Shown here one piece after another: positions 9,024-17,458 of a stretch of 64,000 nucleotides of DNA. The DNA is from Pseudomonas benzenivorans (GTDB taxonomy: Bacteria > Pseudomonadota > Gammaproteobacteria > Pseudomonadales > Pseudomonadaceae). Where the stretch lies: assembly GCF_900100495.1 (NCBI RefSeq), contig NZ_FNCT01000009.1, forward strand, positions 169,829 to 233,828, read 5' to 3'. Positions within the stretch are counted from its first letter, which is position 1. Each line of letters begins with the position of its first letter. A program made the translations under genes and the position numbers. The notes under the pieces were generated by a model. That model did not search any database and had not been told where the DNA came from. It saw nothing but the letters and a program-made list of their open reading frames with translations.

Positions 9024-9033
9024 ATGTATACAA
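9024..9033. promoter_or_regulatory. Palindrome ATGTATACAA upstream of the nucleobase permease
   Basis: TGTATACA (9025-9032) is a perfect 8-bp palindrome 67 bases before the permease start. Similar TTGTATACAA sites are used by some GntR-family regulators, so it is a candidate operator. It may instead overlap a -10 region. Confidence 0.35.
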
Positions 9034-9099
9034 ACAACTAGCCAATACACCATGCAATTGTCTACAGTCGCCGAACAAATACAACAGTGAGAGCCCATC

Positions 9100-10638
9100 A
9101 TGACAGCTCCATCCGCACGGCCGTCTTCCAGCCAACGCCCGGAAGACGAAAACCTCGGCATCGGTGCAAACCTCGCCTACGGTTTGCAGCATGTCCTGAC
9201 CATGTACGGCGGCATCGTCGCGGTCCCCCTGATCATCGGCCAGGCCGCCGGGCTGTCGCCGGCAGACATCGGCCTGCTGATCGCCGCCTCGCTGTTCGCC
9301 GGCGGCCTGGCGACCCTGCTGCAGACCATCGGCCTGCCCTTCTTCGGCTGTCAGCTGCCGCTGGTCCAGGGCGTCTCGTTTGCCGGCGTGGCGACCATGA
9401 TCGCGATCATCGGCAGCAACGGTGCCGGCGGCATTCCCGCCGTGCTCGGCGCGGTGATCGCCGCCTCGCTGATCGGCCTGTTGATCACCCCGGTGTTCTC
9501 GCGGATCACCCGCTTCTTCCCGCCGCTGGTGACCGGCATCGTCATCACCACCATCGGCCTCACCCTGATGCCAGTCGCGGCGCGCTGGGCGATGGGCGAC
9601 AACAGCCAGTCAGCCGACTTCGGCAGCACGGCCAATATCGGCCTGGCCGCGTTCACCCTCGCGACCGTGCTGCTGCTGAGCAAGCTGGGCAGCTCCAGCA
9701 TCTCGCGACTGTCGATCCTCCTGGCGATGGTGATCGGCACCATCGTCGCGGTGTTCTTCGGCATGGCCGACTTCTCCAAGGTGCTCGACGGCCCGTTGAT
9801 GGCGCTGCCGACGCCGCTGCACTTCGGCATGCCGGAGTTCCACGTCGCGGCGATCCTGTCGATGCTGATCGTGATCATCGTCACCCTGGTGGAAACCTCG
9901 GCGGATATCCTCGCGGTCGGTGAGATCATCGGCACCAAGGTCGACTCCAAGCGCCTGGGCAACGGCCTGCGTGCAGACATGATCTCCAGCAGCCTGGCAC
10001 CGCTGTTCGGCTCCTTCACCCAGAGCGCCTTCGCCCAGAACGTCGGCCTGGTGGCCGTGACCGGCGTGAAGAGCCGCTACGTGGTGGCGAGCGCCGGCCT
10101 GATCCTGGTCACACTTGGGCTGCTGCCGGTGATGGGCCGACTGATCGCCGCAGTCCCTACCTCGGTGCTCGGCGGCGCCGGCGTAGTCCTGTTCGGCACC
10201 GTGGCGGCCTCCGGCATCCGCACCCTGGCGCAGGTCGATTACCGCAACAACATGAACCTGATCATCGTCGCCACCTCGATCGGCTTCGGCATGATCCCCA
10301 TCGCCGCGCCGACCTTCTACCAGCATTTCCCCGCTTGGTTCGAGACCATCTTCCACTCGGGCATCAGCTCGGCGGCGATCATGGCGATCGCGCTGAACCT
10401 GATATTCAACCACCTGCAAGCCGGCAACTCCGACCAGCAGTCGGTGTTCGTCGCCGCCAGCGAGCGCACCCTGCACTACCAGGACATCGCCGCGCTGCAC
10501 GAGGGCGACTACTTCCGCGACGGCAAGCTCTACGACGCCGACGGTAACGAAGTACGGGTCACCGGCGCCGACGACCATCACGGCGCGCCGCCAGCGCCGC
10601 GCCTCAAGATCGCTGCGGCCAGCACCACGGAAGGCTGA
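9100..10638 (+). CDS. NCS2-family nucleobase (xanthine/uracil/urate) permease
   Basis: 512 residues, with about 14 predicted membrane helices from residue 27 (LAYGLQHVLTMYGGIVAVPL) to about 440, then a hydrophilic tail. The family is nucleobase:cation symporter 2 (XanQ/UacT/UraA). Family hallmarks seen are the GLQHVLTMYGG start, the SFTQSAFAQNVGLVAVTGVK segment and the later conserved SVLGGAGVVLFG. It would import a purine or pyrimidine base with protons or Na+. Which base cannot be decided from sequence, though xanthine or urate is more likely than uracil from the overall resemblance. The cytoplasmic C-terminal tail of about 75 residues ends DHHGAPPAPRLKIAAASTTEG-like. A terminator hairpin follows. 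Confidence 0.88.
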   Translation: MTAPSARPSSSQRPEDENLGIGANLAYGLQHVLTMYGGIVAVPLIIGQAAGLSPADIGLLIAASLFAGGLATLLQTIGLPFFGCQLPLVQGVSFAGVATMIAIIGSNGAGGIPAVLGAVIAASLIGLLITPVFSRITRFFPPLVTGIVITTIGLTLMPVAARWAMGDNSQSADFGSTANIGLAAFTLATVLLLSKLGSSSISRLSILLAMVIGTIVAVFFGMADFSKVLDGPLMALPTPLHFGMPEFHVAAILSMLIVIIVTLVETSADILAVGEIIGTKVDSKRLGNGLRADMISSSLAPLFGSFTQSAFAQNVGLVAVTGVKSRYVVASAGLILVTLGLLPVMGRLIAAVPTSVLGGAGVVLFGTVAASGIRTLAQVDYRNNMNLIIVATSIGFGMIPIAAPTFYQHFPAWFETIFHSGISSAAIMAIALNLIFNHLQAGNSDQQSVFVAASERTLHYQDIAALHEGDYFRDGKLYDADGNEVRVTGADDHHGAPPAPRLKIAAASTTEG

Positions 10639-10644
10639 TTCGGC

Positions 10645-10669
10645 AAGGCCGGCGTCCTGCGCCGGCCTT
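10645..10669 (+). terminator. Terminator after the nucleobase permease
   Basis: Perfect 10-bp GC-rich stem AAGGCCGGCG (10645-10654) / CGCCGGCCTT (10660-10669) with a 5-base loop. It begins 6 bases after the stop, with a weak T-run (TTCTC). Confidence 0.75.
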
Positions 10670-10734
10670 CTCATGGTGATGGGTCGCGCATCAGCGGTTA
10701 TCCTCTGGGCTCACCCTTGGCCTTGAGGCCCTTC

Positions 10735-12135
10735 GTGAGCGAGCCCGATCCCGTCCCCATGCCCCTCTCCCCACTCGACCGGCTGTGGCTGACCGAAGCC
10801 ATTCGCCTGCGCGAGGAACACGCCGGCCCGCTGGAGGACGGCGAGGCCAACCGCCGCGCCCGGGCCGCCGGCGGCAACCTTGCGGTGCGCATCGAGCGGC
10901 GCGCCCTGCTGCTGGCCGAACGCGACGGCCAGCTGCAGGCGCTGCGCCACTGGCGCCAGGGCGCGCAACTGGCCCTGGCCGCGCTGTTGCTGCTGGCGAT
11001 GCTCAGCGGCGCCGGCCTGGCACTCGCCGCCCTGGGCGACGGCCAGCGCCCGGTCAATGTGTTCTGGGCCCTGGGCAGCCTGCTCGGTCTCGACCTGCTG
11101 CTGTTGCTCGGCTGGGCTCTGGGCCTGTTGCTGGCCGGCGACAGCGCCGGCGCGCTGGGTCGGCTGTGGCTGTGGCTGAGCGAGAAACTCGCCCGCGACG
11201 CCCAGGCCGCGCAGCTGGCGCCGGCGCTGCTGCTGGTGCTGCAACGCCGGCGCCTGGGCCGCTGGGGCCTGGGCCTGCTGGTGCACGGCCTGTGGCTGCT
11301 GGCCCTGCTCGCGGCGCTGGCGACCCTGCTGGCCCTGCTGGTGACCCGCCGCTACGGCTTCGTCTGGGAAAGCACCCTGCTCGGCGGCGAGACCTTCATC
11401 GCCCTGACCGAGGCGCTCGGCGCATTGCCGGCGCTGCTCGGCTTCAACCTGCCGGACGCCGAGCTGATCCGCGCCAGCGGCGACACCGCCCTGGCCAGCG
11501 AGGCGGCGCGCCACGCCTGGGCCGGCTGGCTGCTCGGCGTGCTGCTGGTCTACGGCCTGCTGCCGCGCCTGTTTTTGCTGCTGCTGTGCCTGTGGTGCTG
11601 GCGCCGCGGCTGCGCGGCGCTGCAGCTGGATGTCGAGCTGCCCGGCTACGGCCTGCTGCGCGAACGGCTGCAGCCGGGCAGCGAACGCCTGGGCGTCTGC
11701 GATGCGGCGCCGGCCCGGCTGCAGCAGCCGCCGGCCGGCAGCCATGCACGCGAAAGCCAGGGCGCGCTGCTGGTGGCCGTCGAGCTGGACCCGCAGCGCC
11801 CCTGGCCGCCGGCGCTGCCCCAGGGCATCGGCGATGCCGGGGTGATCGACAGCCGCGAACAGCGCCAGCGCCTGCTCGAACAACTCAGCCGTTTCCCGCC
11901 GGCGCGCCTGGCGATCGCCTGCGACCCGCGCCGCTCGCCGGATCGCGGCAGCCTGGCGCTGCTCGGCGAACTGGCGCGCAGCGCCGGCAGCACGCGGGTC
12001 TGGCTGCTGCCGGCACCGCCCGGCGAAAGCCTCGACGGCGCCCGCCTGGGCGACTGGCACGCCGCCCTCGACCAGTTGCACCTGGCCCATAGCGACAGCA
12101 CGCCGCTGAACTGGCTGGAGACGGGGCATGATTGA
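10735..12135 (+). CDS. DUF2868 integral membrane protein, partner of the DUF3482 GTPase
   Basis: About 466 residues. The N-terminus contains LDRLWLTEAIRLREEHAGPL, and about four membrane helices follow (LALAALLLLAMLSGAGLALAAL; the VFWALGSLLGLDLLLLLGWA region; a segment near LLVHGLWLLALLAALATLLA; and WAGWLLGVLLVYGLLPRLFL). The C-terminal half is soluble and presumably cytoplasmic. I chose the GTG at 10735, which has GAGG 8 bases upstream; an ATG at 10759 and a TTG at 10717 are alternatives. The GTPase gene starts 94 bases later, after a repeat hairpin, and the two families usually occur together. The role is unknown; the pair may act in membrane remodelling or stress. Confidence 0.75.
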   Translation: MSEPDPVPMPLSPLDRLWLTEAIRLREEHAGPLEDGEANRRARAAGGNLAVRIERRALLLAERDGQLQALRHWRQGAQLALAALLLLAMLSGAGLALAALGDGQRPVNVFWALGSLLGLDLLLLLGWALGLLLAGDSAGALGRLWLWLSEKLARDAQAAQLAPALLLVLQRRRLGRWGLGLLVHGLWLLALLAALATLLALLVTRRYGFVWESTLLGGETFIALTEALGALPALLGFNLPDAELIRASGDTALASEAARHAWAGWLLGVLLVYGLLPRLFLLLLCLWCWRRGCAALQLDVELPGYGLLRERLQPGSERLGVCDAAPARLQQPPAGSHARESQGALLVAVELDPQRPWPPALPQGIGDAGVIDSREQRQRLLEQLSRFPPARLAIACDPRRSPDRGSLALLGELARSAGSTRVWLLPAPPGESLDGARLGDWHAALDQLHLAHSDSTPLNWLETGHD

Positions 12136-12144
12136 GATGGCCGG

Positions 12145-12184
12145 CCCCTCACCCCAACCCTCTCCCCAAAGTGGCGAGGGGGCC
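12145..12184. repeat. Dispersed repeat, inverse copy of the 2693-2727 element
   Basis: CCCCTCACCCCAACCCTCTC, then a short spacer and GAGGGGGCC. This is the reverse complement of the core of the element at 2693-2727, with a degenerate second arm. It lies between the DUF2868 and DUF3482 genes and may set their relative expression. Confidence 0.6.
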
Positions 12185-12228
12185 AGAAGCGCCGCGCCCC
12201 GGATGCTCGCATCACCAGGAGGCTCACG

Positions 12229-13605
12229 GTGAATCCCCCGCTGAAGCTGGCCGTGGTCGGCCACACCAACGTCGGCAAGACTTCGCTGCTGCGTACCCTG
12301 ACCCGCGACATCGGCTTCGGCGAAGTCTCGCCGCGGGCCAGCACCACCCGGCATGTCGAGGGCGCGCGCCTGTCGGTGGACGGCCAGGCGCTGCTGGAGC
12401 TGTACGACACCCCCGGCCTGGAAGACGCCATCGCCCTGCTCGACTACCTGGAGCGCCTCGACTGCCCCGGCGAACGGCTGGACGGCCCGGCGCGGCTGGC
12501 GCGCTTCCTCGACGGCAGCGAGGCGCGCCAGCGTTTCGAGCAGGAGGCCAAGGTGCTGCGCCAGTTGCTCGCCTCCGACGCCGGCCTCTACGTGATCGAC
12601 GCCCGCGAGCCGGTACTGGCCAAGTACCGCGACGAACTGGCGGTGCTGGCCATGGCCGGCCGGCCGCTGTTACCGGTGCTGAATTTCGTCGCCGCCGGCC
12701 GTCACCGCGAGGACGACTGGCGCGAGGCGTTGGCCCGCCTTGGCCTGCATGCGCGAGTGGCCTTCGACAGCGTGGCGCCGCCGCTGGACGGCGAGCGCCG
12801 ACTGTACGAGAGCCTGGCCCTGCTGCTGGAGAAAGCCCGCGCGCCATTGCAACGGCTGATCGACGACCATGAGCGGCAGCGCCAGGCCCGCCGCCACAGC
12901 GGCGCCAGGCTGATCGCCGAACTGCTGCTCGACTGCGCCGCCTGCCGCCGCGGCGTGGCGGCCCAGCCGACCCTGGTGCAGGGGGCGATCCGCGAGCTGC
13001 ACGAGGCCGTTCGCCAGCGCGAGCAGCGCTGCGTCGAGGCGCTGCTGCGGCTGTACGCCTTCCGCCCGCAGGATGCCCAGGCCGGCGAACTGCCGTTGCT
13101 CGACGGGCGCTGGGGCGACGACCTGTTCAACCCGGAGACCCTCAGGCAGCTCGGCCTCAAGGTCGGCGGCGGCATGGCGGCCGGCGCCGCCACCGGGGTG
13201 GGTATCGACCTGCTGGTCGGCGGCATCACCCTCGGCGCCGCCGCGGTCCTCGGCGCCCTGCTCGGCGGCGGCGCGCAGACCCTGCGCGGTTACGGCGCGC
13301 GCTTGAAGGGCAAGCTCAAAGGCCAGCGCGAGCTGAGCGTCGACGACGCCGTGCTGCGCCTGCTGGCGCTGCGCCAGCAACTGCTGCTGCAAGCCCTGGA
13401 AGCCCGCGGCCACGCGGCGCTGGACGCCATCGAACTGGCCGCGCCGCAGGAGGCGCTATGGCGCCAGGGCAAACTGCCCGACGCCCTGCACCGGGCCCGC
13501 GCCCATCCCGAATGGTCGGCGCTGAACCCCGGCGCGCGGCTGCAACAGCCGGAGCGCCAGGAGCAGCTCGACGCCCTGAGCGCGACGCTCACCTCGACCA
13601 CCTAG
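12229..13605 (+). CDS. DUF3482 dynamin-like / Era-type GTPase
   Basis: 458 residues. The N-terminal G domain has P-loop GHTNVGKT at residues 11-18, a Thr-rich switch I (STTRHVEGA) and the G3 motif DTPG at 60-63. The usual NKxD specificity motif is degenerate (LNFVAAG). The central part is helical. A glycine/alanine-rich hydrophobic hairpin lies at about 306-350 (KVGGGMAAGAATGVGIDLLV and following), resembling a membrane-inserting segment. The start is the GTG at 12229, behind a perfect AGGAGG at 12217-12222. Its partner is the upstream DUF2868 membrane protein. GTP binding is supported by motifs; membrane association and any remodelling role are inference. Confidence 0.8.
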   Translation: MNPPLKLAVVGHTNVGKTSLLRTLTRDIGFGEVSPRASTTRHVEGARLSVDGQALLELYDTPGLEDAIALLDYLERLDCPGERLDGPARLARFLDGSEARQRFEQEAKVLRQLLASDAGLYVIDAREPVLAKYRDELAVLAMAGRPLLPVLNFVAAGRHREDDWREALARLGLHARVAFDSVAPPLDGERRLYESLALLLEKARAPLQRLIDDHERQRQARRHSGARLIAELLLDCAACRRGVAAQPTLVQGAIRELHEAVRQREQRCVEALLRLYAFRPQDAQAGELPLLDGRWGDDLFNPETLRQLGLKVGGGMAAGAATGVGIDLLVGGITLGAAAVLGALLGGGAQTLRGYGARLKGKLKGQRELSVDDAVLRLLALRQQLLLQALEARGHAALDAIELAAPQEALWRQGKLPDALHRARAHPEWSALNPGARLQQPERQEQLDALSATLTSTT

Positions 13606-13710
13606 GATGGCTTAGCGCGGCCCGTGCTGGCGCCTGACATCAGCTAGCCCTGCTGGCCGGGGGGCGAGCCTCGACCTATCCTGCTTGGCAGGTCCCCGCG
13701 TGGGGGCCGC

Positions 13711-13724
13711 TTGATACGGGTCAA
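13711..13724 (+). promoter_or_regulatory. Candidate Anr/FNR box upstream of yhiI-rbbA-yhhJ
   Basis: TTGATACGGGTCAA fits the Anr/FNR/Dnr consensus TTGAT-N4-ATCAA with one mismatch in the second half-site. It is centred about 63 bases before the first ATG of the operon. This position would suit activation under low oxygen. Confidence 0.6.
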
Positions 13725-13780
13725 GACCCCCACCGGCGCCGCTGCCACACTGGCGGCGTCTCCCCCGCAGGATGCACGCC

Positions 13781-14746
13781 ATGTCCACCGACCTCCGCCC
13801 TTCCCGCCTGTTCGTGGTGCCACTGCTACTGGGCCTGCTGGCCGCCGGGGTGTTCGGCTATTGGCGCTCGCTCGCCGATCGCCTGCCGGAGGGCTTGGCC
13901 ATGGGTAATGGCCGCCTGGAGGCCACGGAGGTGCAGATCGCCAGCAAATACCCCGGGCGGCTGGCCGAGGTGCTGGTGCAGGAAGGCGACCGGGTGAAAA
14001 AAGGCCAGCTGCTCGCCCGCCTGGACACCCGCACCCTGGAGGCCCAGCGCGCCCAGGCCGAGGCCGAGGTGCGCCGCGCCGAGGAGAACCTCGCGGCGGC
14101 GCAGGCCACCGTGCGCCTGCGCGAGAGCGAGCGGCTGCTGGCCGAGCAGGACCTCAAGCGCTTTCGCGAGCTGTTCCAGCGCGGCCATGCCAGCCGCCAG
14201 TTGCTCGACCAGCAGCAGTCGCGTTTCGAGACCGCCGGCGCCGCCCTGGAGGCGGCCCGCGCCCAGGTCTCCGCGGCCGGCGCGGCGATCGGCGCGGCCC
14301 AGGCCCTGGTCGCCCAGCTGAGCAGCGAAATCGACGACAGCAGCCTGCGCGCGCCGCTCGACGGCCTGGTCCAGCTGCGCCTGGCCGAGCCCGGCGAAGT
14401 GCTCGGTGCCGGCGGCCGCGTGCTGCTGCTGATCGACCCCGGCGAGCAGTACATGAACCTCTACCTGCCCGCCGCCCTGGCCGGCCGCCTGACCCTCGGC
14501 GACGAGGCGCGGGTCCTGCTCGACGCCCTGCCCGAGCAGCCGCTGCCGGCGAAGATAAGCTATGTCGCGCCCAAGTCGCAGTTCACCCCGAAGGAAGTGG
14601 AGACCCGCGACGAGCGGCAGAAGCTGGTGTTCCGGGTCAAACTGCGCCTCATCGAGCCGGCCGCCGTGCCCCAGGCCAAGCCAGGCATGCCCGGCGCCGG
14701 CTATGTCCGCAGCGCCGAGGTCGCCTGGCCGGCCAACCTGCAATGA
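13781..14746 (+). CDS. HlyD/YhiI-type membrane fusion protein
   Basis: 321 residues. An N-terminal signal-anchor helix (LFVVPLLLGLLAAGVFGYW) is followed by a biotinyl-lipoyl-like beta region (ASKYPGRLAEVLVQEGDRVKKG), a long alpha-helical coiled coil at about 75-180 and a beta-barrel domain. This is the periplasmic adaptor of an ABC-2 export system, linking the inner-membrane pump to an outer-membrane channel that is not encoded here. The start at 13781 has GCAGGA 8 bases upstream; an in-frame ATG at 13772 is too close to it. Its end overlaps the next gene by 4 bases (ATGA). The gene set matches yhiI-rbbA-yhhJ. The exported compound is unknown. Confidence 0.85.
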   Translation: MSTDLRPSRLFVVPLLLGLLAAGVFGYWRSLADRLPEGLAMGNGRLEATEVQIASKYPGRLAEVLVQEGDRVKKGQLLARLDTRTLEAQRAQAEAEVRRAEENLAAAQATVRLRESERLLAEQDLKRFRELFQRGHASRQLLDQQQSRFETAGAALEAARAQVSAAGAAIGAAQALVAQLSSEIDDSSLRAPLDGLVQLRLAEPGEVLGAGGRVLLLIDPGEQYMNLYLPAALAGRLTLGDEARVLLDALPEQPLPAKISYVAPKSQFTPKEVETRDERQKLVFRVKLRLIEPAAVPQAKPGMPGAGYVRSAEVAWPANLQ

Positions 14747-17457
14747 GCGCCTGGGCGATCCGTGCCGAGGGCCTGAGCCATGGCTATGCCGGGCAGCTGG
14801 CGCTGGACGGCATCGGCTTCGCGCTGCCGGCCGGTGAGCGCTGCGCCCTGATCGGCCCGGACGGCGCCGGCAAGTCCAGCCTGCTCGGCCTGATCGCCGG
14901 GGTGAAGAAGCTCCAGCGCGGCCGCCTGGAGGTGCTCGGCGGGCCGATCGAGCAGCGCCGCCACCGCGCCAGCCTGTACCCGCGCATCGCCTTCATGCCC
15001 CAGGGCCTGGGGCATAACCTCTACCCCGAGCTGTCGATCGCCGAGAACATCCAGTTCTTCGCCAGCCTGTTCGGCCTGACCCGCGCCGAGCGCGAGCAGC
15101 GCATGGCCAGCCTGCTGGCGGCCACCGACCTGACCGCCTTCGCCGCGCGCCCGGCCGGCAAGCTGTCCGGCGGCATGAAGCAGAAACTCGGGCTGTGCTG
15201 CGCGCTGATCCACGAGCCGGACCTGCTGATCCTCGACGAGCCGACCACCGGGGTCGACCCGCTGTCGCGCCGGCGCTTCTGGGAACTGGTGGAGCAGGTG
15301 CGCGCCGGCCGACCGCAGCTGACCCTGCTGGTGGCCACCGCCTACATGGAGGAGGCCGAGCAGTTCGAGCGCTGCCTGATGCTCGACCGCGGCCGGCTGA
15401 TCGCCGCCGGCAGCACTGCCGAGCTGGCGGCAGCCGGCGCCGGCGGCCGCCTGGAGGCGGCCTTCACCCACTTCCAGGGCGGCGCGGCGCAGCGCCAGGC
15501 GCCGCTGCTGATTCCGCCGTTGCCTGCGCAGTCGGCCGAGATCGCCATCGAGGCCCGCGAGCTGAGCCTGCGCTTCGGCGACTTCACCGCGGTGGACCGG
15601 GTCAGCTTCGCCATCCGCCGCGGCGAGATCTTCGGCTTCCTCGGCTCCAACGGCTGCGGCAAGACCACCACCATGAAGGTGCTCACCGGCCTGCTGCCGG
15701 CCAGCGCGGGCAGCGCGCAACTGCTCGGCCAGCCGGTGGACGCCGGCGACCTGGCCACGCGCAAGCGGGTCGGCTTCATGTCGCAGAGCTTCTCGCTGTA
15801 CGGCGAGCTGTCGGTGCGGCAGAACCTGGAGTTGCACGCGCGCCTGTTCGACCTGCCGGCGACCGAGGGCCGCGCGCGCAGCCAGGCGCTGATCGAGCGC
15901 TTCGGCCTGGCCGGGCACAGCGCCGAGCCGGCCGGCGCGCTGCCCCTGGGCCTGCGCCAGCGGCTGTCGCTGGCGGTGGCGGTGATCCATGGCCCGGAGG
16001 TGCTGATCCTCGACGAACCCACCTCCGGCGTCGACCCGGCGGCCCGCGACGATTTCTGGCGCCTGCTGCTGGAACTGTCGCGCGAGCAGGGGGTGACCAT
16101 CTTCCTCTCCACCCACTTCATGAACGAGGCCGAGCGCTGCGACCGCATCTCGCTGATGCATGCCGGGCGGGTGCTGGCCTGCGACACGCCGACGGTGCTG
16201 CAGCAGCAGTTCGCCAGCCGGAGCCTGGAAGAGGCCTTCGTCCGCTGCCTGGAACAGGCCCAGGGCGAGAGCGCCCCGCTGCCGCCGCTCGGCACGGCGG
16301 TTGCCGGCACGCCCACCACGGTGCACCGCGGCTTCAGCCTGCGGCGCCTGCGCGCCCTGGCCGTGCGCGAAAGCAAGGAGCTGCTGCGCGACCGCGTGCG
16401 CCTGGCCTTCGCCCTGTTCGGCGCGCTGTTCATGATGGTGATCTTCGGCTACGGCATTTCCCTGGACGTGGAGCACATCGCCTTCGCCGCCCTCGACCAG
16501 GACCAGTCGCCGCACAGCCGCGCCTACCTGGAGGCGTTCCGCAGCTCGCGCTATTTCGACGAACGCACGCCGATCGGCGACGCCGACGAACTGCACCGGC
16601 GCCTGCAACGCTCGGAGCTGAAGCTGGCGCTGGAGATCCCCCCCGGCTTCGGCCGCGACCTGCTGGCCGGGCGCCAGCCGCAGGTGGCCGCCTGGCTCGA
16701 CGGCGGCATGCCGTTCCGCGCCGAGACCAGCCGCAACTACGTCGAGGCCGTGCACCAGGCCAATCTCCAGCGCCTGGCCACGGAAAGCAGCCCGGCCCTC
16801 GCCGCACCGGCCGCGGCGCGCCTGGAGACACGTTTCCGCTACAACCAGGACGTGGTCAGCGTGAATGCCATCGGCCCCGGGGTGATGGCGCTGATCCTCG
16901 CCTTCATCCCGGCCATGCTCACCGCCCTGGGCGTGGTGCGGGAGAAGGAACTGGGCTCGATCAGCAACTTCTACGCCACCCCGCTGACCCGCCTGGAGTT
17001 CCTGCTCGGCAAGCAGCTGCCCTACCTCGCGGTCAGCCTGCTCAACCTGGCCATGCTGGTGGCGCTCAACCGCCTGCTGTTCGGCGTGCCGTTCAAGGGC
17101 AGCGGCCTGACCCTGGCCTTCGGCGGCCTGCTCTACGTGCTCGCCACTACCAGCCTGGGCCTGCTGATCTCGGCCTTCACCCGCACCCAGATCGCCGCGA
17201 TCCTCGGCGCGGTGATCATCACCACCCTGCCGACCATCCAGTATTCCGGGTTGATCGTGCCGCGCTCCGCGCTGGAGGGCGGCTCGGCGCTGATGGGCCA
17301 TGTGTTCCCGGCCGGGCACTTCCTCGACATCGCCGTCGGCACCTTCACCAAGGCCCTCGACCTGCGCAGCCTGTGGCCGCAATGCCTGGCGCTGGCCGGC
17401 TTCTTCCTCGCCTCTACCGCGCTCAGCCTGTGGCTGTTGAAGAAGCAGGAGGTCTAG
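14743..17457 (+). CDS. rbbA: RbbA-type ABC exporter: two ATPase domains fused to an ABC-2 permease
   Basis: 904 residues, about the length of E. coli RbbA/YhiH. First ATPase: Walker A GPDGAGKS at residues 38-45, signature LSGGM, Walker B LLILDE. Second ATPase: Walker A GSNGCGKT at about 301-308, Walker B VLILDE, and a signature reading LPLGLRQ instead of LSGGQ. The C-terminal 370 residues form an ABC-2 permease with a large periplasmic loop (LDVEHIAFAALDQDQSPHS) and a cluster of helices near the end. It overlaps the YhiI gene by 4 bases, and the YhhJ gene follows after 1 base. The E. coli protein has been described as ribosome-associated, but the domain layout indicates an exporter. The symbol is by similarity. 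Confidence 0.88.
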   Translation: MSAWAIRAEGLSHGYAGQLALDGIGFALPAGERCALIGPDGAGKSSLLGLIAGVKKLQRGRLEVLGGPIEQRRHRASLYPRIAFMPQGLGHNLYPELSIAENIQFFASLFGLTRAEREQRMASLLAATDLTAFAARPAGKLSGGMKQKLGLCCALIHEPDLLILDEPTTGVDPLSRRRFWELVEQVRAGRPQLTLLVATAYMEEAEQFERCLMLDRGRLIAAGSTAELAAAGAGGRLEAAFTHFQGGAAQRQAPLLIPPLPAQSAEIAIEARELSLRFGDFTAVDRVSFAIRRGEIFGFLGSNGCGKTTTMKVLTGLLPASAGSAQLLGQPVDAGDLATRKRVGFMSQSFSLYGELSVRQNLELHARLFDLPATEGRARSQALIERFGLAGHSAEPAGALPLGLRQRLSLAVAVIHGPEVLILDEPTSGVDPAARDDFWRLLLELSREQGVTIFLSTHFMNEAERCDRISLMHAGRVLACDTPTVLQQQFASRSLEEAFVRCLEQAQGESAPLPPLGTAVAGTPTTVHRGFSLRRLRALAVRESKELLRDRVRLAFALFGALFMMVIFGYGISLDVEHIAFAALDQDQSPHSRAYLEAFRSSRYFDERTPIGDADELHRRLQRSELKLALEIPPGFGRDLLAGRQPQVAAWLDGGMPFRAETSRNYVEAVHQANLQRLATESSPALAAPAAARLETRFRYNQDVVSVNAIGPGVMALILAFIPAMLTALGVVREKELGSISNFYATPLTRLEFLLGKQLPYLAVSLLNLAMLVALNRLLFGVPFKGSGLTLAFGGLLYVLATTSLGLLISAFTRTQIAAILGAVIITTLPTIQYSGLIVPRSALEGGSALMGHVFPAGHFLDIAVGTFTKALDLRSLWPQCLALAGFFLASTALSLWLLKKQEV

Positions 17458-17458
17458 G

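Noticed and set aside
15900..16000. Loss of function of the second ATPase of RbbA because LSGGQ reads LPLGLRQ
   Set aside because: This variant signature is common in ABC-2 exporter ATPases, and the Walker A and B motifs are intact.
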